DNA from: an uncultured Bacilli bacterium
GTDB lineage: Bacteria; Bacillota_I; Bacilli_A; RF39; UBA660
Direction: 5' to 3'
Assembly: GCA_947625535.1 (NCBI GenBank)
Contig: CANQOR010000001.1
Span: 1 to 64,000, forward strand
Length of the DNA: 64,000 bases
A program made the translations under genes and the position numbers. The notes under the pieces were generated by a model. The model was not told where the DNA came from. It saw nothing but the letters and a program-made list of their open reading frames with translations, and did not search any database. Below, one piece after another: positions 1 through 9,671 of the stretch. Position 1 is the stretch's first letter. The number at the start of each line of letters is the position of its first letter.

Positions 1-32
1 GCATTTATAATTATAAATTATTTTTAATAAAA

Positions 33-72
33 TAAAAAGACTGTTTTCAAACTTTTCGTTTGTCAACAGTCT
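33..72 (-). terminator. Intrinsic terminator of the NatAB-like ABC operon
   Basis: Inverted repeat AGACTGTT/AACAGTCT followed on the minus strand by a T-rich tract. It lies just past the permease stop. Positions 1-32 are AT-rich and I see no gene in them. Confidence 0.8.
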
Positions 73-94
73 GAAAGAACTTTAGAGTTCTTTT

Positions 95-1249
95 TTAGTT
101 GGTAAATAGTATTTTTTCACTATTATAAGCTTTTATTATAAAGGTTATTACTAGGAAGGTATAGATAGTAGATGAAGTAAAAGTAATAATAACATTTATG
201 ATATTAGCATTATTAAGTAATAAGTCTGTTAAGACTTGAACAAAGTTACATACAGGAATTAAGTAATATTTATAATCGATATTAATATCTAAGACAGAGA
301 TTATCATAGGAATTATGGCAATCATTGTAATTAAACTTATTTTACCTTGGGCTTCTTTATAGCTTTTAGCAAAGGCCGTTAATAGCAAAGAAATACCAGC
401 AATAAACATTGATGCAGCTATTACTGTGATAATACTACCTATTATAGTTCCTAGATTTAAGATTATTTCATAATCTTCATATATAGTATAGACATTTTTA
501 CCAATATATAAACTTACAAATAAGAAGATTAAAGCTACTAAAGAAGCCATAAGACCTATTATTACTGAAGATAAATATTTACCGATAATTAGTTCATTTT
601 TCTTTATAGGAAATGTTAAAATAGTTTCTAAAGTACCATTTTCTTTTTCAGTAGCTGTGGTATTAATAGCCATGTTACTAGTAGCAATACAGATAGATAA
701 GATAACATATGTTAAAGAGACACTCATTAAGATACTTACAACATAGTTATTCTCCCCTAGTTCTTCTTCCGTAATAGTAAAATGATTAAATGCTTCTTCT
801 AAGTTAATGTTATGATTAAGTAAATATTCATTAGATAAAGCATTACTATAATTATCTAAGTATGTATAAATTAATTCGCCAGTAGTAAGACCTGATGCTC
901 CACTAGTATTTAGATATATTTTATATTCTTTAGTATCTTTATTATATGTAATATATCCTTCTATTTCTTTTTTATCATAAGCGGTTTGCATTTCTTCTAA
1001 AGTATTATATTTGGTATATTCTAGGGAAGCACTTTCTAAAGAGGTTTTTTCTAATTCATTTAATTCATAATTAATACCAATATGATATTTAGGAGTTTCT
1101 TCTTCAGTATCCATACTTTCATATATAGAACCATATAAGATAACCATTAAAGGAATTAGTAAAGGATAAACAAACATCATAGCTAGAGTTTTACGATCTC
1201 TTAAAATACTTCTTAATTCTTTTTTTATCGTAATAAATATGTTATTCAT
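95..1249 (-). CDS. ABC-2 type transporter permease, NatB-like
   Basis: A 384-residue membrane permease. It has one membrane segment near residues 23-43, an extracytoplasmic region of about 120 residues, then about five more membrane segments from residue 168 on, which is the ABC-2/NatB layout. It starts inside the last codons of the ATPase gene (8-base ATGAATAA overlap), so the two are translationally coupled and form one exporter. NatAB-type pumps export sodium or drugs. The substrate cannot be read from the sequence. Confidence 0.8.
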   Translation of the reverse strand: MNNIFITIKKELRSILRDRKTLAMMFVYPLLIPLMVILYGSIYESMDTEEETPKYHIGINYELNELEKTSLESASLEYTKYNTLEEMQTAYDKKEIEGYITYNKDTKEYKIYLNTSGASGLTTGELIYTYLDNYSNALSNEYLLNHNINLEEAFNHFTITEEELGENNYVVSILMSVSLTYVILSICIATSNMAINTTATEKENGTLETILTFPIKKNELIIGKYLSSVIIGLMASLVALIFLFVSLYIGKNVYTIYEDYEIILNLGTIIGSIITVIAASMFIAGISLLLTAFAKSYKEAQGKISLITMIAIIPMIISVLDINIDYKYYLIPVCNFVQVLTDLLLNNANIINVIITFTSSTIYTFLVITFIIKAYNSEKILFTN

Positions 1250-1997
1250 CTTTAAAGCCTCCTATTAAAGAGAAGAAAGCATCACGAAGATTTGTAGTAT
1301 TAGTATCTTTGATAATACTTTTAGGAGTTCCTTCTTTAATTATTTTACCTTGATGGATTAAGATAACACGATCACAGATGTTTTCAGCTTCTTCCATATA
1401 ATGAGTAGAATAGATAATACCTTTATTTTTAGCTTTTTCGTTTTTAATAAAGTCTAAAATTACTTTACTTGATATAACATCTAAACCACTAGTAGCTTCA
1501 TCAAAAATATAATATTTAGGATTATGAATTACACAACGAGCAATATTTACTCTTTGTAATTGACCAGTAGATAAAGAAGAAATACGATTATGTAAGAAAT
1601 CTGTAATATTAAATTCTTGAGCTACTTTTTTAATTATTTTTTCATGATCTTTTTTAGGTATTTTGTAGTATTCAGCACACATTTTAAATAGTTCATATGG
1701 CGATAAATCTTTATATAATTTAGTATTACCTGATAAGAAAGATATTTTTCTTTTTATTTCTAAACTATCTTTTTCATAAGTTAAATCATCTATTTTGATA
1801 TTACCAGATGTTTCACTCATAATACCTGCTAAGATACGTAGTAAGGTTGTTTTACCAGCTCCATTAGGACCTAGTAAACCAACTATCTCCCCTTCTTTAA
1901 CATTGAAAGAGATATCATCATCGGCATAAAACTCAATTGATTTCTTTTCAGAAGTAATCTTTTTAAATTTTTTAGATATATTATTAACTTCAATCAT
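1242..1997 (-). CDS. ABC transporter ATP-binding protein, NatA-like
   Basis: Nucleotide-binding subunit of the exporter whose permease follows. Walker A GPNGAGKT is at residues 43-50, the signature STGQ near 143, and Walker B with FDEATSGLD near 165. At 251 residues it is a normal single ATPase domain. It overlaps miaA by 8 bases (ATGATTGA) and the permease by 8 bases, so the three genes are co-transcribed, although miaA is functionally unrelated. NatA/CcmA-family assignment is firm; the transported substrate is unknown. Confidence 0.85.
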   Translation of the reverse strand: MIEVNNISKKFKKITSEKKSIEFYADDDISFNVKEGEIVGLLGPNGAGKTTLLRILAGIMSETSGNIKIDDLTYEKDSLEIKRKISFLSGNTKLYKDLSPYELFKMCAEYYKIPKKDHEKIIKKVAQEFNITDFLHNRISSLSTGQLQRVNIARCVIHNPKYYIFDEATSGLDVISSKVILDFIKNEKAKNKGIIYSTHYMEEAENICDRVILIHQGKIIKEGTPKSIIKDTNTTNLRDAFFSLIGGFKDE

Positions 1998-2871
1998 GTT
2001 TTTCTCCTTCTATATAAGTAATTATTTCATTAATAGTATTATTAAAGTTTTGATAATCAACATTAAACCAATGTAAATTTAATTGATTATTTAAGAAAGT
2101 ATATTGACGTTTAGCATAATTACGAGAGTTTTTCTTTATTAAGTTAATACTATCTTTAAATGTTTGTTTATCTTCAAAAAAGGAAATTAATTCTTTATAC
2201 CCAATTGCTGTATTTAAAGCACGACTTGTGGGATAGTTTTGATATAAGTATTTTACTTCATCGACTAAGTTAGGAATCATTTCATCGACTCTTTTATCTA
2301 TTATATTATATAAATTTTCAGTATTAGTAGTTAAACCAATAAAAATAACATCATCATATAATAATCTAGAAGTCTTAGTAGTAATTAATGTTTCTTTTTT
2401 TATTTTATTTAAACATCTTACTAAACGACGACGATTATTTTTATCAATTATAATATCTTTATCATAATTTATTATTTCCTTATATATTTCTTCGTTAGAT
2501 AGTTCATTAAATTCATCATCTTTTTCTGTTTCATTAGATAAAGTATAATCATATAAAGCAGCTTTAATATATAAACCAGTACCACCTACGATAATAGGTA
2601 TTTTATGACGTGATTTAATTTCTTCTATTTTAAGACGACAATCTTTTTGATAAGCAAATAAATTATAATCTTCATTTGGATTTAAAATATCTAGTAAATG
2701 ATGAGGAATACCTTGTTTTTCTTCTTCAGTTATTTTAGCAGTTCCAATATTAAGATATTTATAAACTTGCATAGAATCAGCATTAATTATTTCACCATTA
2801 TATATTTTAGCTAGTTCGATACTTAATTTAGTTTTACCTACACCAGTAGGTCCTGTTATTACAATTATCAT
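1990..2871 (-). CDS. miaA: tRNA dimethylallyltransferase
   Basis: MiaA transfers a dimethylallyl group to N6 of A37 in tRNAs that read UNN codons. The P-loop GPTGVGKT lies at the N terminus, followed by the family motifs NADSMQVY and GGTGLYI. Length (about 293) is normal. An ATG six bases further upstream (2877) sits only 2 bases from the GGAAGGA ribosome-binding site, so the ATG at 2871, spaced 8 bases, is preferred. The stop is TGA, which argues against a Mycoplasma-type code. First gene of the unit with the ABC transporter. Confidence 0.93.
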   Translation of the reverse strand: MIIVITGPTGVGKTKLSIELAKIYNGEIINADSMQVYKYLNIGTAKITEEEKQGIPHHLLDILNPNEDYNLFAYQKDCRLKIEEIKSRHKIPIIVGGTGLYIKAALYDYTLSNETEKDDEFNELSNEEIYKEIINYDKDIIIDKNNRRRLVRCLNKIKKETLITTKTSRLLYDDVIFIGLTTNTENLYNIIDKRVDEMIPNLVDEVKYLYQNYPTSRALNTAIGYKELISFFEDKQTFKDSINLIKKNSRNYAKRQYTFLNNQLNLHWFNVDYQNFNNTINEIITYIEGEKHD

Positions 2872-2979
2872 AGACATATTCCTTCCTAACCCATTATATC
2901 ACAGAATATAAAAAACCATTATTGTTTAAACTTATTTTAATAAAATATGATAATATTTAAGTATGTAGAGGGGATTTAG

Positions 2980-4734
2980 ATGAAAAAAATTAAATTTAAG
3001 AAAGAGAGTTTTAATAACTTAAAGAAAGCTTTTTATTATGCTAAAAAGCAAAAGAAAGCTTTTATATTATATTTTATAGGGAATATCTTTTTAGCTTTAA
3101 TTGGAGCTGTTGCTCCACTACTTTCAGCTCAACAATTACTTAGACTTACTAATGGATTACTTAGTCAATTACTTATTATATCAGTTATTGTTTTAATAGT
3201 AGAATTAACACGTAATTTATCACATTTTATTACAAGAAAATATTCACAGATATTTGCTAGAGAAGTACTTAAAGATATTCAAATAGATATAGCAAATGAA
3301 GTACTTGCTATGGAAACAGCTGATTTAGATAAGAAATCTAGTGGGGTTTTTATAGATAGAATGGTTAAAGATACTTCAAGAATTGCTGATATATTTTTAG
3401 ATCTTAATATGTCTTTAACTGATTTAGTTACTAATTTAGGTATTTTATTTGCCATATTTGTAATTAATAAATTTATATTTGTATACTATGTTTTATCTAT
3501 TATAATAATCTTTTATTTAGAAAAAGTAAGAATTAAAAAACATAATGAATTAGATAAACATTATCGTAAGACAGCTGAGAAAACTACTGGATTAGCTAGT
3601 GAATTAGTACGAGGAGTTAGAGATATTAAAGTACTTAATGCTAGTAATTCATTTATGAATAATATAAAAGAAAAGATTACAATGCTTAATCAAGAAAGAT
3701 ATAAAATGAGTGAAGTTATAAGAACTTATTCTTTTATAGTAGGTAGTGTTAGAGATATATTAGATTTTATTTTAATACTTATATCTATTTTTATGATATC
3801 TCATAATTATATTACAATAGCTAATGTAGTTATTATATATATGTATCGTGGAAGAGTTTTTGATTTATTAACATTAACTAGTCATATGATGGAATGGTAT
3901 AAAGATTTTAATTTATCTGCTAGTCGTGTATTTGAAGTAATAGATAGTGATACTTTTAGAAAAGAAAAATTTGGGAAGAAACATATTGATAATATTAAGG
4001 GAGATTTTGAATTTAAGAATGTTTCATTTAGTTATGATGGTAAAAGAAAAGTTTTAGATAATTTAAGTTTTAAGATTAAACATAATCAAACTGTTTCTTT
4101 TGTAGGTAAATCAGGAGCTGGTAAAACAACAATATTTAATTTACTAGCTAAATTATATAATGATTATAAGGGTGAAATATTAATTGATGGTGTTAATATT
4201 AATGAATTAGATTGTGATTCAGTTAGAGGAAATATAAGTATTATTACACAAAATCCTTATATATTTAATATGACTATTAGAGAAAATTTAACAATAGTTA
4301 AAGAAGGTTTAACAGAAGAAGAAATGGTTAAAGCTTGTGAGTTAGCAATGTTAGATGACTTTATTAATTCTTTACCTGATGGATATGATACTTTGGTTGG
4401 TGAAGGAGGACTTAGTTTATCTGGTGGACAAAGACAAAGACTTGCTATAGCGAGAGCTTTAGTACAGAAAACAAAGATAATCTTATTTGATGAAGCTACT
4501 TCAGCTTTAGATAATGAAACGCAAAAAGGTATTCAAGATGCAATTAATAATATGAAAGATGATTATACAATATTAATTATTGCGCATCGTTTATCAACAG
4601 TAATTAATAGTGATTTAATTATGATGGTTGATAATGGTCAAATAGTTGATACTGGAACACATGAAGAATTACTTAATAAGAATAAAGAATATAAAAGACT
4701 TTATAATATGGAATTAAAAAAGAACCACGATTAA
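2980..4734 (+). CDS. ABC exporter, fused membrane and ATPase domains
   Basis: A 584-residue half-transporter with six membrane helices in residues about 30-300 and a C-terminal ATPase domain. The latter shows GKSGAGKTT, LSGGQRQR, a FDEATSALD Walker B and the H-loop AHRLST. This is the MsbA/LmrA-type B family that exports lipids, drugs or peptides. It has no C39 peptidase domain, so it is not a bacteriocin processor. It is monocistronic and converges with mutL, overlapping its end by 4 bases. A GAGGGG ribosome-binding site precedes the ATG. Confidence 0.88.
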   Translation: MKKIKFKKESFNNLKKAFYYAKKQKKAFILYFIGNIFLALIGAVAPLLSAQQLLRLTNGLLSQLLIISVIVLIVELTRNLSHFITRKYSQIFAREVLKDIQIDIANEVLAMETADLDKKSSGVFIDRMVKDTSRIADIFLDLNMSLTDLVTNLGILFAIFVINKFIFVYYVLSIIIIFYLEKVRIKKHNELDKHYRKTAEKTTGLASELVRGVRDIKVLNASNSFMNNIKEKITMLNQERYKMSEVIRTYSFIVGSVRDILDFILILISIFMISHNYITIANVVIIYMYRGRVFDLLTLTSHMMEWYKDFNLSASRVFEVIDSDTFRKEKFGKKHIDNIKGDFEFKNVSFSYDGKRKVLDNLSFKIKHNQTVSFVGKSGAGKTTIFNLLAKLYNDYKGEILIDGVNINELDCDSVRGNISIITQNPYIFNMTIRENLTIVKEGLTEEEMVKACELAMLDDFINSLPDGYDTLVGEGGLSLSGGQRQRLAIARALVQKTKIILFDEATSALDNETQKGIQDAINNMKDDYTILIIAHRLSTVINSDLIMMVDNGQIVDTGTHEELLNKNKEYKRLYNMELKKNHD

Positions 4735-6500
4735 TTCATGGCTCTTTTAAACATTTTTTCTAAATCGTAAATACTAAATTTTATAATAGTAGGTCTTCCG
4801 TGAGGACAATTATAAGGATTATCAGTATTAACTAGTTCTCTTAGGATTTCTTCTTGAGCTTCAGTACTTATTCTTGTATTAGCTTTAATACTCATTTTAC
4901 AAGCTAAAGTTATAGCTATATGTTCATTAAATTTAACACGATCAAACTTATTACCTAAAACAATTATAGAATCAAATATTTTATGAATAGATTCTTCTTC
5001 GTAGCCTTCTTTTAACCAAGTAGGATGTTCTTTAATAGTATATGTATTATAACCAAATTCTTCTATTACAAAACCCATATTATTTAAGATATCCATATGT
5101 TCTTTAATAGTTAGAAAATCACTAGCATTTAATTCAATATTAATTGGAAATAAAGGGGCGATTGTGGTAATATGTTCTTCTTTTAAAGCTTTTAAATATT
5201 TATCATAATTAATGCGTTCTTGAGCAGCATGTTGATCTATTAAATACATTCCTTCTTCATTTTGAGCAACTATATAAGTACCTAGGACTAGACCTACAGG
5301 ATATAAAACTAATTTTTTAAATTCATTATTAATAATAAGATCTTTGGGTTTATTATACTCTACTTCATCTTCATTAATACTTAAGTCTAATTCTGTTTGA
5401 TAAGTTTCTTCTTTTGTTTCATTAGATGAAACAATATTATTTACAATATTATCTTTTATCATAGAATTAGGTAATGTTATATTAGATTGTTCTTCTTTAA
5501 GAGCATTAGGAATTAATAATTCTTCATATAATTTATTTTTTATAGTATCAATTATCATTTGATATAGTTCTTCGGTTTTACTTAGTTTTATATCTTGTTT
5601 AGTAGGATGAATATTAACATCTATTAAAGTTGGATCGGTTTCAAATTTTAATATAACTATTGGGTATTTAATATCTGGTTTATATGTATAATAAGCATCA
5701 TTTATAGCTCTATTTAAATCGTTATTTTTTACAACACGACCATTTACTATCGTAATCATATGATTACGATTAGATTTTAATATTTCTGGTTTACAGATAT
5801 ATCCTTCCATATCATAATCATCTGTACTACCTTTAACATATAACATTTTACTAGAGATATTTAAACCATATATTTCATGTATTGTTTTATGTAAGTTATT
5901 AGAACCACTTGTTTTAGTAATTATTTTATTATTGTTAGTTAATGTAAATTGAATATTAGGATAAGATAATGCTAGTTTTTCAATATAGGAAACTGTATTA
6001 GCTAGTTCGTATTGTTCACTTTTTAGGTATTTTAAACGAGCTGGGGTATTATAAAATAAGTTAGAAACACTTATTATAGTACCTCTTCTAGCATCAGCTG
6101 GTTCATCTATTTCTAGTTTACCACCTTTTATATGTAGATGAGTTCCAATATTAGATGAACAAGTAATTAAATCAACTTCAGATACAGAAGCTATTGAAGG
6201 GAGAGCTTCACCTCTAAAACCTAATGTATTTATAAAAAATAAGTCATCTTCTTTAGTTAGTTTACTAGTAGCATGTCTTTCAAATGATAGTAAAGCATCA
6301 TCATGTTCCATACCTATTCCATCATCAGTTATTTTTATTTCGGTTAAACCTCCATCTATTAAATCTACTTTAATAGAAGTAGATAAAGCATCAATACTAT
6401 TTTCTACTAGTTCTTTAACTACTGAGGCACATTTTTCTACTACTTCACCTGCTGCTATTTTATTAGCTAAGTTTTCACTCATTACTTTTATTTTAGCCAT
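4731..6500 (-). CDS. mutL: DNA mismatch repair protein MutL
   Basis: MutL couples mismatch recognition to strand incision. The N-terminal GHKL ATPase is clear (ANKIAAGEVVE, ELVENSIDA, GFRGEAL). The C-terminal domain carries the endonuclease motif DQHAAQER and the zinc-site motif CPHGRPT, so this is a nicking MutL of the Bacillus type. The last acidic residue of the DQHA(X)2E(X)4E motif is D rather than E. It follows yqeH by 11 bases; no mutS lies in the window. Confidence 0.95.
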   Translation of the reverse strand: MAKIKVMSENLANKIAAGEVVEKCASVVKELVENSIDALSTSIKVDLIDGGLTEIKITDDGIGMEHDDALLSFERHATSKLTKEDDLFFINTLGFRGEALPSIASVSEVDLITCSSNIGTHLHIKGGKLEIDEPADARRGTIISVSNLFYNTPARLKYLKSEQYELANTVSYIEKLALSYPNIQFTLTNNNKIITKTSGSNNLHKTIHEIYGLNISSKMLYVKGSTDDYDMEGYICKPEILKSNRNHMITIVNGRVVKNNDLNRAINDAYYTYKPDIKYPIVILKFETDPTLIDVNIHPTKQDIKLSKTEELYQMIIDTIKNKLYEELLIPNALKEEQSNITLPNSMIKDNIVNNIVSSNETKEETYQTELDLSINEDEVEYNKPKDLIINNEFKKLVLYPVGLVLGTYIVAQNEEGMYLIDQHAAQERINYDKYLKALKEEHITTIAPLFPINIELNASDFLTIKEHMDILNNMGFVIEEFGYNTYTIKEHPTWLKEGYEEESIHKIFDSIIVLGNKFDRVKFNEHIAITLACKMSIKANTRISTEAQEEILRELVNTDNPYNCPHGRPTIIKFSIYDLEKMFKRAMN

Positions 6501-6511
6501 TTTAACACCTC

Positions 6512-7507
6512 CTAGAAGATGGAATTTCTTATTTCGAATATTTTATCATTTGTTGTATAAATTGTTAATTTACAAGCTTTTTTGATATTAATAAAGCCAA
6601 GGCTTTTAATTATTAAATCTGAATTATCTGGAATAGATAGTTCTATTTTTTTTAAGTTAGTTAATTTATCATCATTATTAAAGATTCTTTTTATATTTAG
6701 TTCATTACTAATATAGAAAGTAAAACTATTATTACTATTAGAATTTATTCTTAGTTTATCTTCGATTATAAAAGAAGTTATTTCTTTAGTTTGATATGTT
6801 ATAGGTTTTAAATATTTCTTAGGATTAGTTCTTTCTATTAAACTATATTCATCTTCTTTATAGATAACGTTATTTAAGTTAAAACCTGGTGAATCTATTA
6901 AAGTAAGATATTCACTTACAGGAATATTTATAAAATCAATTGTAGTATTAGGTATAGAACTAGTAGTTATTTTATATTTAATATCTTCATGATAGAAACC
7001 ATTAATTTTATTTATTAAGTTAGATTTACCACTATTAGCATAACCTAAGATATAACATGTTTTAATATGTTGTTCTTCTAAATTATTAATTAAAGATTTA
7101 GTATTTAGATTCTTTTTAGTACTTTGAAAATAAATATTTTCTTTTATATTATAATTAGTTTTTAAATATTCAATTAATTTATTTTTATTAATAGATTTAG
7201 GTATGATATCTAATTTACTTATTATTAAAGATTTAGAACATTTAATTTTTTTAAATGTTTGTAATGTTTCTTCGTTTATATTAAGAAAATCAATCATAAA
7301 ATAAACATATTTAGCTTTTTTGTTTACTTCTTCTAAAATATAATTATTAATATTATTTAATTTAGTAATAAATTTTTCATTATAATTAGTTATTTTAAAA
7401 CATCTTTCACAGTATTTAGTATCTTCGATATTAGTTTTAGGAGTATAACCTACTTTAGATTTATCTTTATTTTGTAAGATAGCTCCACAACCTAAACATT
7501 TATTCAT
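6512..7507 (-). CDS. yqeH: Circularly permuted GTPase YqeH
   Basis: YqeH-type GTPases assist 30S ribosome assembly. The protein opens with a zinc finger (CLGC, later CERC), and its GTPase motifs are permuted: SKLD (G4) precedes the P-loop GYANSGKSN (G1) and DSPG (G3). About 331 residues, near family length. A GTG 12 bases upstream is part of the ribosome-binding site AGAGGTGA, so the ATG at 7507 is chosen. It overlaps the end of yqeG by 8 bases. Confidence 0.9.
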   Translation of the reverse strand: MNKCLGCGAILQNKDKSKVGYTPKTNIEDTKYCERCFKITNYNEKFITKLNNINNYILEEVNKKAKYVYFMIDFLNINEETLQTFKKIKCSKSLIISKLDIIPKSINKNKLIEYLKTNYNIKENIYFQSTKKNLNTKSLINNLEEQHIKTCYILGYANSGKSNLINKINGFYHEDIKYKITTSSIPNTTIDFINIPVSEYLTLIDSPGFNLNNVIYKEDEYSLIERTNPKKYLKPITYQTKEITSFIIEDKLRINSNSNNSFTFYISNELNIKRIFNNDDKLTNLKKIELSIPDNSDLIIKSLGFINIKKACKLTIYTTNDKIFEIRNSIF

Positions 7508-8027
7508 AATAGTATTCACCTCTTTTTATAATGGATGTTTTTTTAAATAGTCTTTGTTCACGTAAACGATTTATTTTAGTAATTATCGATTCTTTAGAAG
7601 ATAATCTATCAACATAAATACTTAAGATATTTAGTTTATTAGCACCAAGTATATCAGTATATATTTGATCACCTATCATAGCTATTTCTTCTATTTTTAA
7701 ATTATTTTCTTTTATTATTTTAAGATAGGTCTTTTTTAAGGGTTTAGATGATAAGTAATAGTATTTAACATTAAGAGAGTTAGCAAAACGAGATGCTCTT
7801 TTTTTTAGGGCATTACTTATTATTATAATAGTAAATCCTTCTTTTTTAAGTTTATTAAATAAGTTAATTGTTTTAATAGAAGGTTCTTTTTTAAAGACTT
7901 CAGCAATAGTATTATCGATATCAAATAGTAAATATTTAATTTGATGTTTTTTTAAGTAATTATAATCTATTGTAAAGATATCTTTAGTATATATACGGGG
8001 TTTATATAAATTAGACATAGACTTCAA
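7500..8027 (-). CDS. yqeG: HAD-family phosphatase YqeG
   Basis: A 175-residue HAD hydrolase. Motif I is DIDNTIAE, the serine motif is IIISNA, and the acid motif is MIGDQIYTD. YqeG next to YqeH is the standard Bacillota arrangement (yqeG-yqeH), here followed by mutL rather than aroE. The substrate is uncertain; a phosphatidylglycerophosphate phosphatase role has been proposed for relatives. First gene of the yqeG-yqeH-mutL operon. Confidence 0.88.
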   Translation of the reverse strand: MKSMSNLYKPRIYTKDIFTIDYNYLKKHQIKYLLFDIDNTIAEVFKKEPSIKTINLFNKLKKEGFTIIIISNALKKRASRFANSLNVKYYYLSSKPLKKTYLKIIKENNLKIEEIAMIGDQIYTDILGANKLNILSIYVDRLSSKESIITKINRLREQRLFKKTSIIKRGEYYYE

Positions 8028-8059
8028 CCTCTCTTATATTATAACTTAATTTTAAGATT

Positions 8060-8085
8060 TAAAAAACTACTTTATTAGTAGTTTA
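8060..8085 (-). terminator. Terminator of the lipoprotein/FtsX-ectodomain operon
   Basis: Stem AAACTACT/AGTAGTTT with a 5-base loop and a T-run on the minus strand. It overlaps the stop codon of the upstream gene. Confidence 0.8.
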
Positions 8086-8703
8086 ATTAGCATTACATGT
8101 TGAATTAGATGCAGCGAATATTTTAGTACAATTAGCATCACCACATAGATGGTTATCTTTAATATATAACATTTTCTTAGATAGTTTTTTATCATTAGGA
8201 GTAAATGTTATTACACCATTTTTTATCTTGTATTTACCTTCTATTAAGTCATTTTCACTAGCTTCATCAGAATCAGTTAAAGTAAATTCACCATGAGATT
8301 TTATATTATATAAAGTAATATTAGTTTTAGCTGTATTTTGGGTAGCACTATGAACACCAGGTAGTTTTTCTAATTCTTCAATGTATGTAGTTATCGAATC
8401 TAGAGAAGAAAAGATAATGACATAAGTATCATAAATATCTGGGTCAGTACCTAATTGTTCTTCATAGTCTTCTCTACTATAGTAAGAAGAACTTATAACA
8501 TTTTGAAATTCTTCAATTTGTTTTAAAATCTTTTCATCTTGCTTAGAAGTATGATTTCTTTCTAATAAGACAACTATAGAAGATTTTTCTTCGTAATTAC
8601 ACCAGTAACCTTCATATTTTTTATTATTGATATTTTTAAAGATAGTTAGAGCTACTAAAATAATTATAATAACTCCTAGTAAAAATATTATTTTTTTATT
8701 CAT
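8083..8703 (-). CDS. Membrane-anchored protein with FtsX-like extracellular domain
   Basis: A 206-residue protein with one N-terminal membrane anchor (about residues 5-22) and an outside domain. Residues about 40-125 resemble the extracellular domain of FtsX: a VVLLERN strand, a helix, an ISSSYYSREDYEEQLG stretch, then EELEKLPGVHSATQ. None of the four FtsX transmembrane helices is present. The C-terminal 80 residues contain three cysteines (CGDANC and one near the end) of unknown role. It follows the lipoprotein gene by 2 bases. The FtsX resemblance is by eye and moderate; function unknown. Confidence 0.6.
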   Translation of the reverse strand: MNKKIIFLLGVIIIILVALTIFKNINNKKYEGYWCNYEEKSSIVVLLERNHTSKQDEKILKQIEEFQNVISSSYYSREDYEEQLGTDPDIYDTYVIIFSSLDSITTYIEELEKLPGVHSATQNTAKTNITLYNIKSHGEFTLTDSDEASENDLIEGKYKIKNGVITFTPNDKKLSKKMLYIKDNHLCGDANCTKIFAASNSTCNAN

Positions 8704-8705
8704 AA

Positions 8706-9599
8706 TTAATCCCTTCTTATAAATTCATATTCTTTATTATTTTTTAAATTAGTTACTACTAAATATAAAGGAGATACTTTTTTTATTTGATATAGTTTTT
8801 TATATGTACCTTCTTTAGTATCATTAACATATATTATATCATCTTTTATATAATAATATTGTATAACATATTTAGATAAATCTTCAGGTTTTTCATATCC
8901 TTCGTATTTACCTTTTTCAGAAATACTTATAAAGTAATCATAACATGGAAAGAAGATTAAGTTTGTATATGTCATATCAGTTAAAGTATCATCTTTAAAT
9001 TCATAATCTTCCCAGGAATGAGTTATATTAAAAATACTATGTTCTTTATAAAAGTTTTTAGATTCATCTAAAGTCCAAGATAAGTTTAAGTAATCATTAG
9101 ATAAACCTATATTACCATTTTCATATTCTTCTAAGGCTTTATTATAGTATGTAGTTAATTCTTCTTTAGGAGTTATATCTATATCTTCTACTATACCTAG
9201 TCCTTTTAGATTATTATATAAAGATTGATAATCTTCATAAGGAGTTGCTACTTTTATTTCACCATTTTTATAAATAAAGTATGATAATGGTTCTGGGGTG
9301 ATATTCATAAATTCTACTAAAGCCATATCTGATGATATATCAATATGATTATAATCAACATAATAAATATTCACTTTAGCATTATTAACTACTTTACCTA
9401 AGTAATCCATATATTCATTATATTTATCAGCTGTCTCATCAACAAAAGCAAACACTAAGTCTTTATGTTCTTCACTAGATAAATGATTTACTAAATCAGT
9501 AGCAGTTATCTCTATTAAATGATATTCTTTTTTATTACTACATGAACATATAAAAATAGGTATACATAGTATTATAAATAATTGTAAGATTTTTTTCAT
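8706..9599 (-). CDS. Lipoprotein with thioredoxin-like domain lacking redox cysteines
   Basis: A 297-residue lipoprotein: signal peptide with lipobox ICSC, Cys20 being the lipidated residue. Residues about 35-135 have thioredoxin-fold spacing (strand LVFAFVD, strand NIYYVDYN, a likely cis-proline stretch TPEPLSYFIYKNGE), but there is no CxxC, so it cannot be an ordinary oxidoreductase. The C-terminal half is unrecognised. It is the first gene of an operon with the FtsX-like ectodomain protein, which suggests a shared cell-surface role. Fold assignment is inference. Confidence 0.6.
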   Translation of the reverse strand: MKKILQLFIILCIPIFICSCSNKKEYHLIEITATDLVNHLSSEEHKDLVFAFVDETADKYNEYMDYLGKVVNNAKVNIYYVDYNHIDISSDMALVEFMNITPEPLSYFIYKNGEIKVATPYEDYQSLYNNLKGLGIVEDIDITPKEELTTYYNKALEEYENGNIGLSNDYLNLSWTLDESKNFYKEHSIFNITHSWEDYEFKDDTLTDMTYTNLIFFPCYDYFISISEKGKYEGYEKPEDLSKYVIQYYYIKDDIIYVNDTKEGTYKKLYQIKKVSPLYLVVTNLKNNKEYEFIRRD

Positions 9600-9671
9600 A
9601 TTATCAAATCCCCATATTAGAATTATATCATTTTAATAGTTATTTTAAAATATAATTTATTAGGTGATTTA

